A stretch of 41,696 bases of DNA from a virus. The stretch spans positions 1 to 41,696 of IMG/VR virus record IMGVR_UViG_3300023175_002400; one strand, given 5' to 3'. Of the stretch, positions 23,624-29,705 are shown piece by piece; position 1 is the first letter of the stretch; each line of letters opens with the position of its first letter. The position numbers and the translations under genes are program-made. Below the pieces are notes generated by a model, which searched no databases, was not told the origin of the DNA, and saw only the letters and a program-made list of their open reading frames with translations.

Positions 23624-24029
23624 TAATTCTATTCCTCAATTCACTTGAACTAAAAGTATGTTTTCTAGATGTAAAGTATATAGTTATATTTCTTTCATTA
23701 CATATACTTTCTCCAGTTATATCAATTCCTGAATTATTATACTCTTCTCCTAAAAATCTAATACCAATATCCTCAACACACAGTAGGTTTTCTAAATCTT
23801 GCTCTGTGTCATATGGAATGACATCATCTACATATTCACACCCTTTTAGTTGTAAATATCTTTCATAAACACTCTGAATTGGTTTATTTTTTGTTGTAGG
23901 TCTGTCAATAGTTGGATCGGTGTGTAATCCCACAATCAAATATTCACAGTGTTCTTTACATTCTTTTAACATCGCAATATGACCTGCGTGAAGCAAATCA
24001 AAAGCACCGCAAGTAAACCCTATTATCAT
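23607..24029 (-). CDS. Cytidylyltransferase-fold nucleotidyltransferase, HldE C-domain/TagD-like
   Basis: The HxGH motif (HAGH, residues 14-17) after GFTCGAFDLL, the PTTKNKPIQSVYERY segment and the C-terminal SSSELRNRI (ISSTxxR-like) mark the nucleotidyltransferase superfamily. At 140 aa it is a lone domain. In this cassette it most likely activates heptose 1-phosphate to a nucleotide-heptose (ADP-heptose if HldE-like). Glycerol-3-phosphate cytidylyltransferase is the main alternative, since the family assignment by eye cannot fix the substrate. Confidence 0.85.
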   Translation of the reverse strand: MIIGFTCGAFDLLHAGHIAMLKECKEHCEYLIVGLHTDPTIDRPTTKNKPIQSVYERYLQLKGCEYVDDVIPYDTEQDLENLLCVEDIGIRFLGEEYNNSGIDITGESICNERNITIYFTSRKHTFSSSELRNRINESHQ

Positions 24030-24031
24030 TA

Positions 24032-24286
24032 TTAATAACCATCTATAATTTGAACATATCTAACATTAGCAATATCAAAAGTGAAATATTCACCATTCAT
24101 TACATTAAATGCTGAAATAAGTTTTTTATTTTCCTCGTGAAACTTCTTCTCTTCCTTATAATCTTCTTCAATATATCTTTTAGGTAAAAGATCTGGTTTA
24201 AGTGTAAGTCTTACTACACCTTCATTGAAAGTGATTTCAATAACATTATGTCTTAAATCTTTTAAGACTTCATTTCTATTGAACAT
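24032..24286 (-). CDS. Small conserved phage protein, DUF2693-like, 84 aa
   Basis: The pattern of an N-terminal VLKDLRHNVIEITF strand pair, TLKPDLLPKRY, and a C-terminal FTFDIANVRYVQI resembles small T4-like phage proteins of the DUF2693 kind, which I assign with modest confidence. It looks like a small beta fold. It lies in the sugar cassette but is probably unrelated to it. Confidence 0.6.
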   Translation of the reverse strand: MFNRNEVLKDLRHNVIEITFNEGVVRLTLKPDLLPKRYIEEDYKEEKKFHEENKKLISAFNVMNGEYFTFDIANVRYVQIIDGY

Positions 24287-24287
24287 A

Positions 24288-24980
24288 TTATTCTTTCCTG
24301 TAACTTGCTTTAATATTTTGTTTTTCTAATATTTTAAATCCATTGTTAAATAAAGATTCTTCAGTTTTGTCGTGGTCATACATCCAAATATCGTCGTAAA
24401 CAAAAACAGTTCCTGATACAGACCTTTCTAAAAAGAAATCTGTTTCTAAAGTTACTGATTTATTATCGTGAGGACCATCAAAAAATACAAATGCATATTG
24501 ATTTAAAAGTGTTTTTTCATCATTATATACAGGAACACCATCTGAATATCTATTGAAAAATTCGTAGTCTTCTAAACAAAAGAAATTAAAATTAAGACCA
24601 GCATCATAAGCATAGTAATATAACGATGGGATGACACGATTCCTCATTTTATTATCATAATCAAATGTTTGCTTAGATGTAATTTCTTTTGACTGAGGAT
24701 CGCCTTCAATTTTTCTTTCAGGATTATGTAGAGTCATATTAAGATTAGTACAATCAATCTCAATATTACCATATGGGTCAATACAGAACATTGACCTATT
24801 TGTATTATTGTTACCAACAAGAGTATCAATAATCATTTTAGCAGAACCACCTCTCCGTGTGCCAATCTCAACAATTGCACCTTCAGTATTTTCTACTTTA
24901 GCAACAGCATTTACAAGAATTTCATACTCCTGCGAATCTGTTCCAAAAACTTCCTCATCACTAAATCTAATAATAGTCAT
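24288..24980 (-). CDS. Class I SAM-dependent methyltransferase-like protein
   Basis: The Rossmann motif I is VEIGTRRGGSA (residues 37-47), followed by FCIDPYG (motif II acidic residue), YAFVFFDGPHD and TVFVYDDIWMYD. This is the arrangement of Methyltransf_24-type enzymes, often found in surface-polysaccharide clusters. Length 230 aa. It is the first gene of the sugar cassette and starts just after a terminator, so its promoter must lie within or just past that hairpin; none is obvious. It could methylate a sugar or glycan end. Confidence 0.78.
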   Translation of the reverse strand: MTIIRFSDEEVFGTDSQEYEILVNAVAKVENTEGAIVEIGTRRGGSAKMIIDTLVGNNNTNRSMFCIDPYGNIEIDCTNLNMTLHNPERKIEGDPQSKEITSKQTFDYDNKMRNRVIPSLYYYAYDAGLNFNFFCLEDYEFFNRYSDGVPVYNDEKTLLNQYAFVFFDGPHDNKSVTLETDFFLERSVSGTVFVYDDIWMYDHDKTEESLFNNGFKILEKQNIKASYRKE

Positions 24981-24992
24981 ATTTTCTCCAAA

Positions 24993-25024
24993 TAAAAAAA
25001 GGTAGCATAAGTTATATGCTACCT
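24993..25024 (-). terminator. Rho-independent terminator before the sugar cassette
   Basis: The minus strand has a 10-bp perfect stem AGGTAGCATA/TATGCTACCT (arms 25000-25009 and 25015-25024), 5-base loop, then seven T (24994-25000). It overlaps the stop codon of the last micro-protein and separates the tRNA/micro-protein transcript from the sugar cassette. Confidence 0.92.
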
Positions 25025-25110
25025 GTTAATCTTAATATTGTCAATACTAATGTTGTAAAAGATGTTAAAAATAACAAAAACATTAAAACATAAAAACAAG
25101 CATCATACAT
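25012..25110 (-). CDS. Membrane micro-protein, 32 aa
   Basis: A single hydrophobic helix (FYVLMFLLFLTSFTTLVLTI) takes up most of the chain, followed by a short basic end. The ATG is two bases after the previous stop codon and the TAA lies in the terminator loop. No family is recognised. Confidence 0.5.
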   Translation of the reverse strand: MYDACFYVLMFLLFLTSFTTLVLTILRLTGSI

Positions 25111-25111
25111 T

Positions 25112-25228
25112 TTAGATATTTAGAGCTAGAGAAAAACAAGTAATAACAGTTAATAAAATAAACATTTTACCGATTAAGATTGCTGAAAATTTATCTTCCT
25201 GTTTTTGTTTTAACATGTAATCTTGCAT
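25112..25228 (-). CDS. Membrane micro-protein, 38 aa
   Basis: A charged N-terminus (QDYMLKQKQEDK) is followed by one hydrophobic helix (about residues 15-37). A strong GAGGAGA precedes the ATG by eight bases, which is the best evidence that it is translated. No family is recognised. Confidence 0.6.
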   Translation of the reverse strand: MQDYMLKQKQEDKFSAILIGKMFILLTVITCFSLALNI

Positions 25229-25240
25229 TTTTAATTCTCC

Positions 25241-25348
25241 TCATAAGTTAATTAGTTTATATCCTAAAAATAGCATAGCACTACCAGTAACAAGTAACAC
25301 ACTTGTTACTGCAAAAAATGATTCGTATTTTCCTAATTTTCTAATCAT
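25241..25348 (-). CDS. Membrane micro-protein, 35 aa
   Basis: A basic start (MIRKLGKYE) precedes a hydrophobic helix at about residues 11-33. AAGGAAAG lies before the ATG. The gene follows tRNA-Asn by 20 bases and begins the set of three micro-proteins. No family is recognised. Confidence 0.55.
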   Translation of the reverse strand: MIRKLGKYESFFAVTSVLLVTGSAMLFLGYKLINL

Positions 25349-25368
25349 TTACTTTCCTTATTTAAGTT

Positions 25369-25443
25369 TGGCTCCCCAGGATGGATTCGAACCACCGACC
25401 GGACGGTTAACAGCCGTCTGCTCTGCCACTGAGCTACTAGGGA
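25369..25443 (-). tRNA. tRNA-Asn (anticodon GTT)
   Basis: The cloverleaf has acceptor TCCCTAG/CTGGGGA (one T-G pair), D stem GCTC/GAGC, anticodon stem GACGG/CCGTC with loop CTGTTAA, T stem GGTGG/CCATC with loop TTCGAAT, discriminator G and encoded CCA; 75 bases. It decodes AAT/AAC, frequent codons here. Confidence 0.97.
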
Positions 25444-25450
25444 ATATTTC

Positions 25451-25536
25451 TGGTACGGACGGCCAGACTTGAACTGGCACGACTTTAAGTCGAGAGATTT
25501 TAAGTCTCTTGTGTCTACCTATTCCACCACGCCCGC
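25451..25536 (-). tRNA. tRNA-Leu (anticodon TAA)
   Basis: This 86-base class II tRNA has acceptor GCGGGCG/CGTCCGT, anticodon stem GAGAC... with loop CTTAAAA, a long variable arm (CGACTTAAAGTCG forms a stem), T loop TTCAAGT, discriminator A and encoded CCA. It decodes TTA, the main Leu codon of AT-rich genomes. Confidence 0.97.
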
Positions 25537-25538
25537 AT

Positions 25539-25546
25539 TATTTATA
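25539..25546 (-). promoter_or_regulatory. TATAAATA box at the tRNA-Leu 5' end
   Basis: The minus strand reads TATAAATA two bases before the tRNA-Leu 5' end, overlapping the stop codon of the 57-aa gene. A transcript from it would start inside the tRNA, so it cannot make the full tRNA; it is probably a chance match, or serves only the micro-proteins downstream. Confidence 0.15.
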
Positions 25547-25715
25547 GAATATCTATAACACGACCTGATGAATCAATTGCCCTAACTCTTTTACCTGATG
25601 AATTAAAGCTTACTTGTTTCATACACTGGATGATATATGGTTGAATGTTATCAACCACTTGTTGTGTAATCCAGTTCCCCATAGTGTCTTGGTATTGAAT
25701 TTGTACTTGATTCAT
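25542..25715 (-). CDS. Small hypothetical protein, 57 aa
   Basis: This is a Gln-rich soluble protein (MNQVQIQYQDTMGNWI) ending SSGRVIDIL. A strong AAGGAGAGGT precedes the ATG, and a perfect consensus promoter is located 28 bases upstream of the start, so it should be well expressed and co-transcribed with tRNA-Leu and tRNA-Asn. The W and GKRVRAID part recalls small beta-rich phage proteins, but no family is recognised. Confidence 0.72.
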   Translation of the reverse strand: MNQVQIQYQDTMGNWITQQVVDNIQPYIIQCMKQVSFNSSGKRVRAIDSSGRVIDIL

Positions 25716-25742
25716 ATCACCTCTCCTTCATTTAATATATAT

Positions 25743-25771
25743 ATTATATCATTATTAAGTATCATTGTCAA
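25743..25771 (-). promoter_or_regulatory. Perfect-consensus sigma-70 promoter for the tRNA operon
   Basis: On the minus strand there is TTGACA (25766-25771), a 17-base spacer and TATAAT (25743-25748). It drives the 57-aa gene, tRNA-Leu, tRNA-Asn and the three micro-proteins, up to the terminator at 24993. The -35 box lies in the last codons of the upstream small gene. Confidence 0.9.
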
Positions 25772-25913
25772 GCTTTTTTTTCCTTATAACTTTTGAATGG
25801 CTGTCTGCCATCATAGCAAATTTAAATCTATATACAAAATCATACTCTTTAGGTTCATATACTTTAACTATAGTCACAAACTCGTTAATTGTGCCAACGA
25901 CCTCGGTGGTCAT
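25755..25913 (-). CDS. Putative small protein, 52 aa
   Basis: The frame continues past the end of the M15 peptidase gene and codes for a soluble peptide with VYEPKEYDFVYRFKFAMMAD in the middle and a basic KVIRKKKL end. The start at 25913 overlaps the peptidase gene by 29 bases and has no good ribosome-binding site; GTG codons upstream are alternatives. It fills the only space before the tRNA-operon promoter. The call is tentative. Confidence 0.42.
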   Translation of the reverse strand: MTTEVVGTINEFVTIVKVYEPKEYDFVYRFKFAMMADSHSKVIRKKKLDNDT

Positions 25914-26496
25914 CGATGTGGATATGATTAAATCGGCCTGAGTATGTCCCAACACCACCACCCCATGTTGTTTTCAGATAACGTGCAACCTGTCTATATT
26001 TTCCCCGTGGTGGATTAAAGTCCACTGCTCGGCAATATCTATGCATTGAAGGTCTACCAGTTTTTCTTACTGTTGCACCTGGACGACAAGATGATGAAAT
26101 GCGAATTTTACCAAACTTAGATTCAACAACACGTAATTTATTTGCTACAGAAACTGGCATTCTGTGTCCTTTAAATTTTGTTAACCCAGAACGTGCCACT
26201 CTACTTTTTCGTGATTTGTAAATTCTTTTCTTAGCATACCTTCTTTTTTTGGAATATACTTTTTTCTTAGCGTATCTTTTTCTCTTAGAATATACTTTTT
26301 TCTTAGCATATCTTTTTCTCTTAGAATATACTTTTTTCTTAACAATTTTTTGTTTGTAAAATACCGGTTGTCCATCAACCCATTTAATGGCCGCTTCTGC
26401 TTTTGTTGATGTTAGTGCAACTAACACAAACACTAAAACAATAAGAAATCCTACTCCAATTGAGTAAAAACGATTAAACACTTTCTTTCTCCTCAT
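25885..26496 (-). CDS. Exported M15-type peptidase with basic tandem repeats
   Basis: An N-terminal signal peptide or anchor (about residues 1-36, hydrophobic core IGVGFLIVLVFVLVAL, AEA end) is followed by three 12-residue basic repeats (KKKVYSKRKRYA type, residues 53-88) plus a degenerate fourth. The C-terminal domain is of the M15/YcbK zinc peptidase kind: SSCRPG, SMHRYCRAVDF (H152, D159) and NHIHID (H191, H193, D195). It probably cuts peptidoglycan peptides in the periplasm and could be a lysis enzyme or an envelope remodeller. The repeats may bind lipopolysaccharide or nucleic acid. It is the third of three consecutive exported proteins. Confidence 0.85.
   Translation of the reverse strand: MRRKKVFNRFYSIGVGFLIVLVFVLVALTSTKAEAAIKWVDGQPVFYKQKIVKKKVYSKRKRYAKKKVYSKRKRYAKKKVYSKKRRYAKKRIYKSRKSRVARSGLTKFKGHRMPVSVANKLRVVESKFGKIRISSSCRPGATVRKTGRPSMHRYCRAVDFNPPRGKYRQVARYLKTTWGGGVGTYSGRFNHIHIDDHRGRWHN
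26233..26340 (-). repeat. Three tandem 36-base repeats in the peptidase gene
   Basis: Units occupy 26305-26340, 26269-26304 and 26233-26268, with a degenerate fourth unit to about 26197. Each codes for a KKKVYSK(R/K)(K/R)RYA block. The first two units are nearly identical in DNA, which points to recent duplication and possible copy-number variation. They lie within coding sequence with no spacers, so they are not a CRISPR array. Confidence 0.92.
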
Positions 26497-26500
26497 TTGT

Positions 26501-26857
26501 TTAACTTACTGGCCAATACACACATCGTGCATAACCAGAACTTTCTTTTGCTTTTTCATCATAAGAATATGGATGCTGCTCAAAATTACCAATACAAATA
26601 TGAACATTAGAATCTTCCGAATGCAACATCTTAACTAACTTAGAATTATCTGGAACAAATGCTGTCCCGTGTTTTGAAGTCATTAACCAACCTTTATTTG
26701 ATTTATGACGAACCATTTTAATTACAGGAGCACAGTCTTTTTCATTACAACACCATTTATCATACCAACTATGTGAATATGCTTCTTGAATATAAACAAA
26801 TCCAATAAAATACAAAAAGGTAATAAGAATTAAAATAAACTGTGCTCCTTTACTCAT
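26501..26857 (-). CDS. Exported Cys-rich protein with WCCNEKDC motif
   Basis: An N-terminal hydrophobic segment (FILILITFLYFIGFVYI, about residues 6-24) is a signal or anchor, directly followed by SHSWYDKWCCNEKDCAPV. The same WYD-CC-x3-DC pattern is, as I recall, common in exported proteins of alphaproteobacteria and their phages. More cysteines occur in HICIGNF and YARCVYW, suggesting disulfides in the periplasm. The function is unknown. It overlaps the nuclease gene by four bases and precedes the peptidase gene by four. Confidence 0.75.
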   Translation of the reverse strand: MSKGAQFILILITFLYFIGFVYIQEAYSHSWYDKWCCNEKDCAPVIKMVRHKSNKGWLMTSKHGTAFVPDNSKLVKMLHSEDSNVHICIGNFEQHPYSYDEKAKESSGYARCVYWPVS

Positions 26858-27345
26858 TTACACCAATCCTTCTTCTTACCTTTCCCGCCAATATATACGG
26901 CAGCGTGTTTATTGTCAATTAATAATTTGCTAAGAAGTTTACCATCCAAGGAGATATCCCCAACTATTCTTCCTCCAAACTTACCCCACTTTTTGAGAAT
27001 GATTCTTACTTCCCTAGCGTTCTGGATTTGTTCTGTGGTAAACTCTTTTGCTTTTTGTGCTTTCTTTCTCTCTAAATCACACTTTGCAAGGTGATTTTTC
27101 TCTGGAGTATCAACACCATCAATTCTTAATTTGAGAGTTTTTTTGAGAGGGTCTGGTAAGAATTTTGCTTCAAATTCTACTGTGTCTCCATCTACAATTT
27201 TAACAATTTTATAGTTATATTTTTTGTTATGTAGGAATATAAGAGATGATACTGATTCTAATCCTTGGACATCAGCATACCCTAGATAACCGGCACAAAA
27301 AATTCCTCCTGCTACGATAGTAGCAAAGATAGTTTTCTTTCTCAT
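26854..27345 (-). CDS. Exported thermonuclease (staphylococcal nuclease family)
   Basis: After a signal peptide (about residues 1-25) comes an SNase domain: KIVDGDTVEFE, LRIDGVDTPE (R74, D79, E82) and a GGRIVGDISLDG segment carrying the second catalytic Arg. The key residues are present, so it should cut DNA or RNA with calcium. It is predicted periplasmic or membrane-tethered. I chose the ATG at 27345, with GAGG just upstream, over a TTG five codons earlier. It is the first of three exported proteins in a row. Confidence 0.87.
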   Translation of the reverse strand: MRKKTIFATIVAGGIFCAGYLGYADVQGLESVSSLIFLHNKKYNYKIVKIVDGDTVEFEAKFLPDPLKKTLKLRIDGVDTPEKNHLAKCDLERKKAQKAKEFTTEQIQNAREVRIILKKWGKFGGRIVGDISLDGKLLSKLLIDNKHAAVYIGGKGKKKDWCK

Positions 27346-27346
27346 T

Positions 27347-27703
27347 TTAATCCTCTTCAATATTCTCTACATCATCAGCAATCACATATTGTGCATCACT
27401 ATCTAATGGTTGATTAAATTCCAATACTTTTCTTACATTGATGATTCTTTCTTCAACACTTTTAATAGTTTTTCTAGTGTTTTCATCATTAAAATCATCT
27501 TCTAAATCGTGAAGTGCTGCTTGTAAATTAGTATCAGCACAATAATCCACGTGAAATTTTCTTCCATCCTTATCAGTATATCGCTTCAAAGGAGGGAACA
27601 AAATTTCCTGGATTTGTTGAAGTTTTTCTTCTGCGGGAGTTTTAGGTTCTTTTTTATTAAAAGAATACAGGTGTGTTAATAGTGGTGTATCAAAAATTTT
27701 CAT
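27347..27703 (-). CDS. Hypothetical protein downstream of regA, 118 aa
   Basis: I do not recognise a family. The sequence is soluble and acidic with a helical C-terminal half (NLQAALHDLEDDF, IKSVEERIINVRKVL). The order gp44-gp62-regA-this gene suggests membership of the replication operon. Its end abuts the nuclease start. Confidence 0.68.
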   Translation of the reverse strand: MKIFDTPLLTHLYSFNKKEPKTPAEEKLQQIQEILFPPLKRYTDKDGRKFHVDYCADTNLQAALHDLEDDFNDENTRKTIKSVEERIINVRKVLEFNQPLDSDAQYVIADDVENIEED

Positions 27704-27717
27704 AATATATTTACCTA

Positions 27718-28119
27718 TTATCTATTTCGTTTTCTGCCGATATTATATTTTGCCTCTAGAACCCATTCACTTTTTTCTTTGTGAGGAATAATTTTAATTT
27801 GTCCCATAGGTGCTCTAGGAGATTCAATTTTTTCTAGGTTTACAACTGAAACCAAATCCCATTCTTTTAGAAGATTTACGATAGTATTTCTTCTACCTTT
27901 ATCTTCATCAGAGAAATCAGTTGATTTTCCATCAAGAGCAAATAACTCTTTAAAATGTACAATATAATATTTACCCTGTTTATGTAAAATATGACAGGAT
28001 TGATAAAGTTTATTTTCTTTTCTAGAAGCAATACCAATGCGAGTTAAAGTCTCCTTTATTTTAAGGAAATCTTCGTCTTCAGCAATAGTCACTTCAACAA
28101 GATTATCTAGATTGCTCAT
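27718..28119 (-). CDS. regA: RegA translational repressor
   Basis: RegA binds the translation start regions of early phage mRNAs, including clamp-loader messages in T4. The match to T4 RegA is strong: FLKIKETLTRIGIA, LYQSCHILHKQGKYYIVHFKELFALDG and a final KYNIGRKRN. Length 133 aa (T4: 122). It sits just after gp62, as in T4, with an ATGA overlap, so it may regulate its own operon (45-44-62-regA). Confidence 0.96.
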   Translation of the reverse strand: MSNLDNLVEVTIAEDEDFLKIKETLTRIGIASRKENKLYQSCHILHKQGKYYIVHFKELFALDGKSTDFSDEDKGRRNTIVNLLKEWDLVSVVNLEKIESPRAPMGQIKIIPHKEKSEWVLEAKYNIGRKRNR

Positions 28120-28493
28120 TTTTCTCCACCTTTTTGTAATTTTTCTTTAATTTTGTAGAGTTGTTCCTTAGTCAGAACTTTAATCGCTTGTTCTGCTTTC
28201 TTACGATTATATTTATAATAATCACAAACTAAAGAAATGTCATCAAAAGGTAAAGTTTTATCTCTTTTAAAGAATCTTTTTCTTGCTTTTATAGAATAAA
28301 AAAGATATTCATAATGCATTTTATCTTCTAGATGTCTATTCATATTCATTTCATTTGAATAAAGAATAGTATCTAGATAGTTAGAAAGAACTTTATTTGT
28401 TCTTCCTGCTATATATTTTTCTTCGGAATTAACTTCTAAATATTTTTTATCTCTTGTTATACTATTTTCATATCTCCAATCATACTTATTCAT
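28116..28493 (-). CDS. 62: Clamp loader small subunit, T4 gp62
   Basis: This is the fifth subunit of the gp44/62 complex that loads the gp45 clamp. It shows the family pattern LYSNEMNMNRHLEDKM, SIKARKRFFK and a C-terminal KAEQAIKVLTKEQL...GGEK. Length 125 aa, shorter than T4 gp62 (187) but like the marine phage forms. Its position between gp44 and regA supports the call. Confidence 0.85.
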   Translation of the reverse strand: MNKYDWRYENSITRDKKYLEVNSEEKYIAGRTNKVLSNYLDTILYSNEMNMNRHLEDKMHYEYLFYSIKARKRFFKRDKTLPFDDISLVCDYYKYNRKKAEQAIKVLTKEQLYKIKEKLQKGGEK

Positions 28494-28743
28494 CGTCTAA
28501 ATTATCTTCAATTACTTCATTTTGTTGTTTCATACCCTCAGTAACAATAGTATTGAACTCTTTTTGTGTCATTTCAACTCTATTGTCTGTGTTTATTTCT
28601 TGTTTACAATATGCAATTTCAGCATCATTCCAAGTTCCTGTGCTACCAATTTTATACTGATATACATATCTATTACCAAGAGGATTATCTTGATAAACAT
28701 CAAGAACATTTAAAACTCTAACAGCTGTAATATTTTTTGTCAT
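28486..28743 (-). CDS. Hypothetical protein between gp44 and gp62, 85 aa
   Basis: I do not recognise a family. It appears as a small beta-type N-terminal half (AVRVLNVLDVYQDNPLGNRYVYQYKIG) and an acidic helical end. It is inserted between the two clamp-loader genes, overlapping gp62 by eight bases. T4 has no gene here, so it is an accessory insertion that keeps operon continuity. Confidence 0.65.
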   Translation of the reverse strand: MTKNITAVRVLNVLDVYQDNPLGNRYVYQYKIGSTGTWNDAEIAYCKQEINTDNRVEMTQKEFNTIVTEGMKQQNEVIEDNLDDE

Positions 28744-28750
28744 AATAACC

Positions 28751-29692
28751 TCACTTATCTAAAATTTCACATTCTACCATAACTTCAACTAAAAATGCCA
28801 TAAAGTTAATCTCTGCATCTGCAACAAATGCATTTTGATACTGATATTTACCAAGTAAAATAATTAGGTGTGGTAAAGTTTGCTTTGTAAAATATTCAGC
28901 ACCGTGTTCATAAAACTGTCTATATAATTCATTCATATCACAATCTGAGTTGTTGTACAACCAATTCCTTAACATTGGATAATTTTTCTGTTTAAGAATT
29001 GAAATTAACTCTGTAATAGAAGTTTCTTTTACATCAACAAGAATACCAGTATCAATTTTTCCTGATGAAGAATATCTTTGTAGTTCGTTTAAAACTCTTC
29101 TAAAATCAGGAAAATATTTTTGAATAATTTCAGCAATCACACTTCTTTCATATTCTATACCTTCATTTTTAAGAATCATTTCAATTCTTTTCATAAAACA
29201 CATAGCAAGTTTAACTTTATCATTTTTGTTAAAGTTAAAATCAATCACTGTGCATCGTGAATGTAGAGGTTGAATGATTCTGTTTTTGAAATTACAGGTA
29301 AGAATAAATCCACAATTTTTAGAGAACTCTTCCATAAAATTACGAAGAGCAGGTTGTGTTGAATTAGCATTTAGATAATCTGCTTCATCAAGAATAATAT
29401 ACTTCTTACCACCATATAGAGATACTGTTGAAGCAAAATTATGAATTTCATTTCTAAGAGTATCAATATTACCATTTAAAGAACCATTGATAACTAGATA
29501 TTCACATTCCAGTTCAGTAAGAACTGCTTTTGCAACACTTGTTTTTCCAACACCAGAGGTTCCAGATAAAATCATATTTGGAATCTCTTTTTTATCAACA
29601 AAAGATTGAAAAACAGATTTCATATTATCAGGCAAAATAGTATCTTTTACAGACTTTGGTCTGTAAAGTTCAGTCCACAAAAACTGTTCCAT
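28751..29692 (-). CDS. 44: Clamp loader large subunit, T4 gp44
   Basis: This AAA+ ATPase opens and loads the sliding clamp. Walker A is SGTSGVGKT at residues 43-51, Walker B is IILDEADYLN (DEAD, 102-105), and the SRC arginine-finger motif is present in QPLHSRCTVIDF. The C-terminal collar domain follows. Length 313 aa (T4: 319). It lies 13 bases after the gp45 gene. Confidence 0.96.
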   Translation of the reverse strand: MEQFLWTELYRPKSVKDTILPDNMKSVFQSFVDKKEIPNMILSGTSGVGKTSVAKAVLTELECEYLVINGSLNGNIDTLRNEIHNFASTVSLYGGKKYIILDEADYLNANSTQPALRNFMEEFSKNCGFILTCNFKNRIIQPLHSRCTVIDFNFNKNDKVKLAMCFMKRIEMILKNEGIEYERSVIAEIIQKYFPDFRRVLNELQRYSSSGKIDTGILVDVKETSITELISILKQKNYPMLRNWLYNNSDCDMNELYRQFYEHGAEYFTKQTLPHLIILLGKYQYQNAFVADAEINFMAFLVEVMVECEILDK

Positions 29693-29705
29693 TTTATTTC
29701 CTCAA

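Noticed and set aside
25016-25044. TTGACA at 25039-25044 as promoter for the sugar cassette
   Set aside because: The -10 position reads TAGCAT and lies within the terminator stem, so a transcript would start in the hairpin; the match is poor.
26233-26340. 36-base tandem repeats considered as a CRISPR array
   Set aside because: The units are directly adjacent with no spacers and encode an in-frame peptide repeat.
28210-28217. TATAAATA on the minus strand inside gp62
   Set aside because: It is made of Tyr-Lys-Tyr codons in the middle of a gene, with no gene start downstream at a suitable distance.
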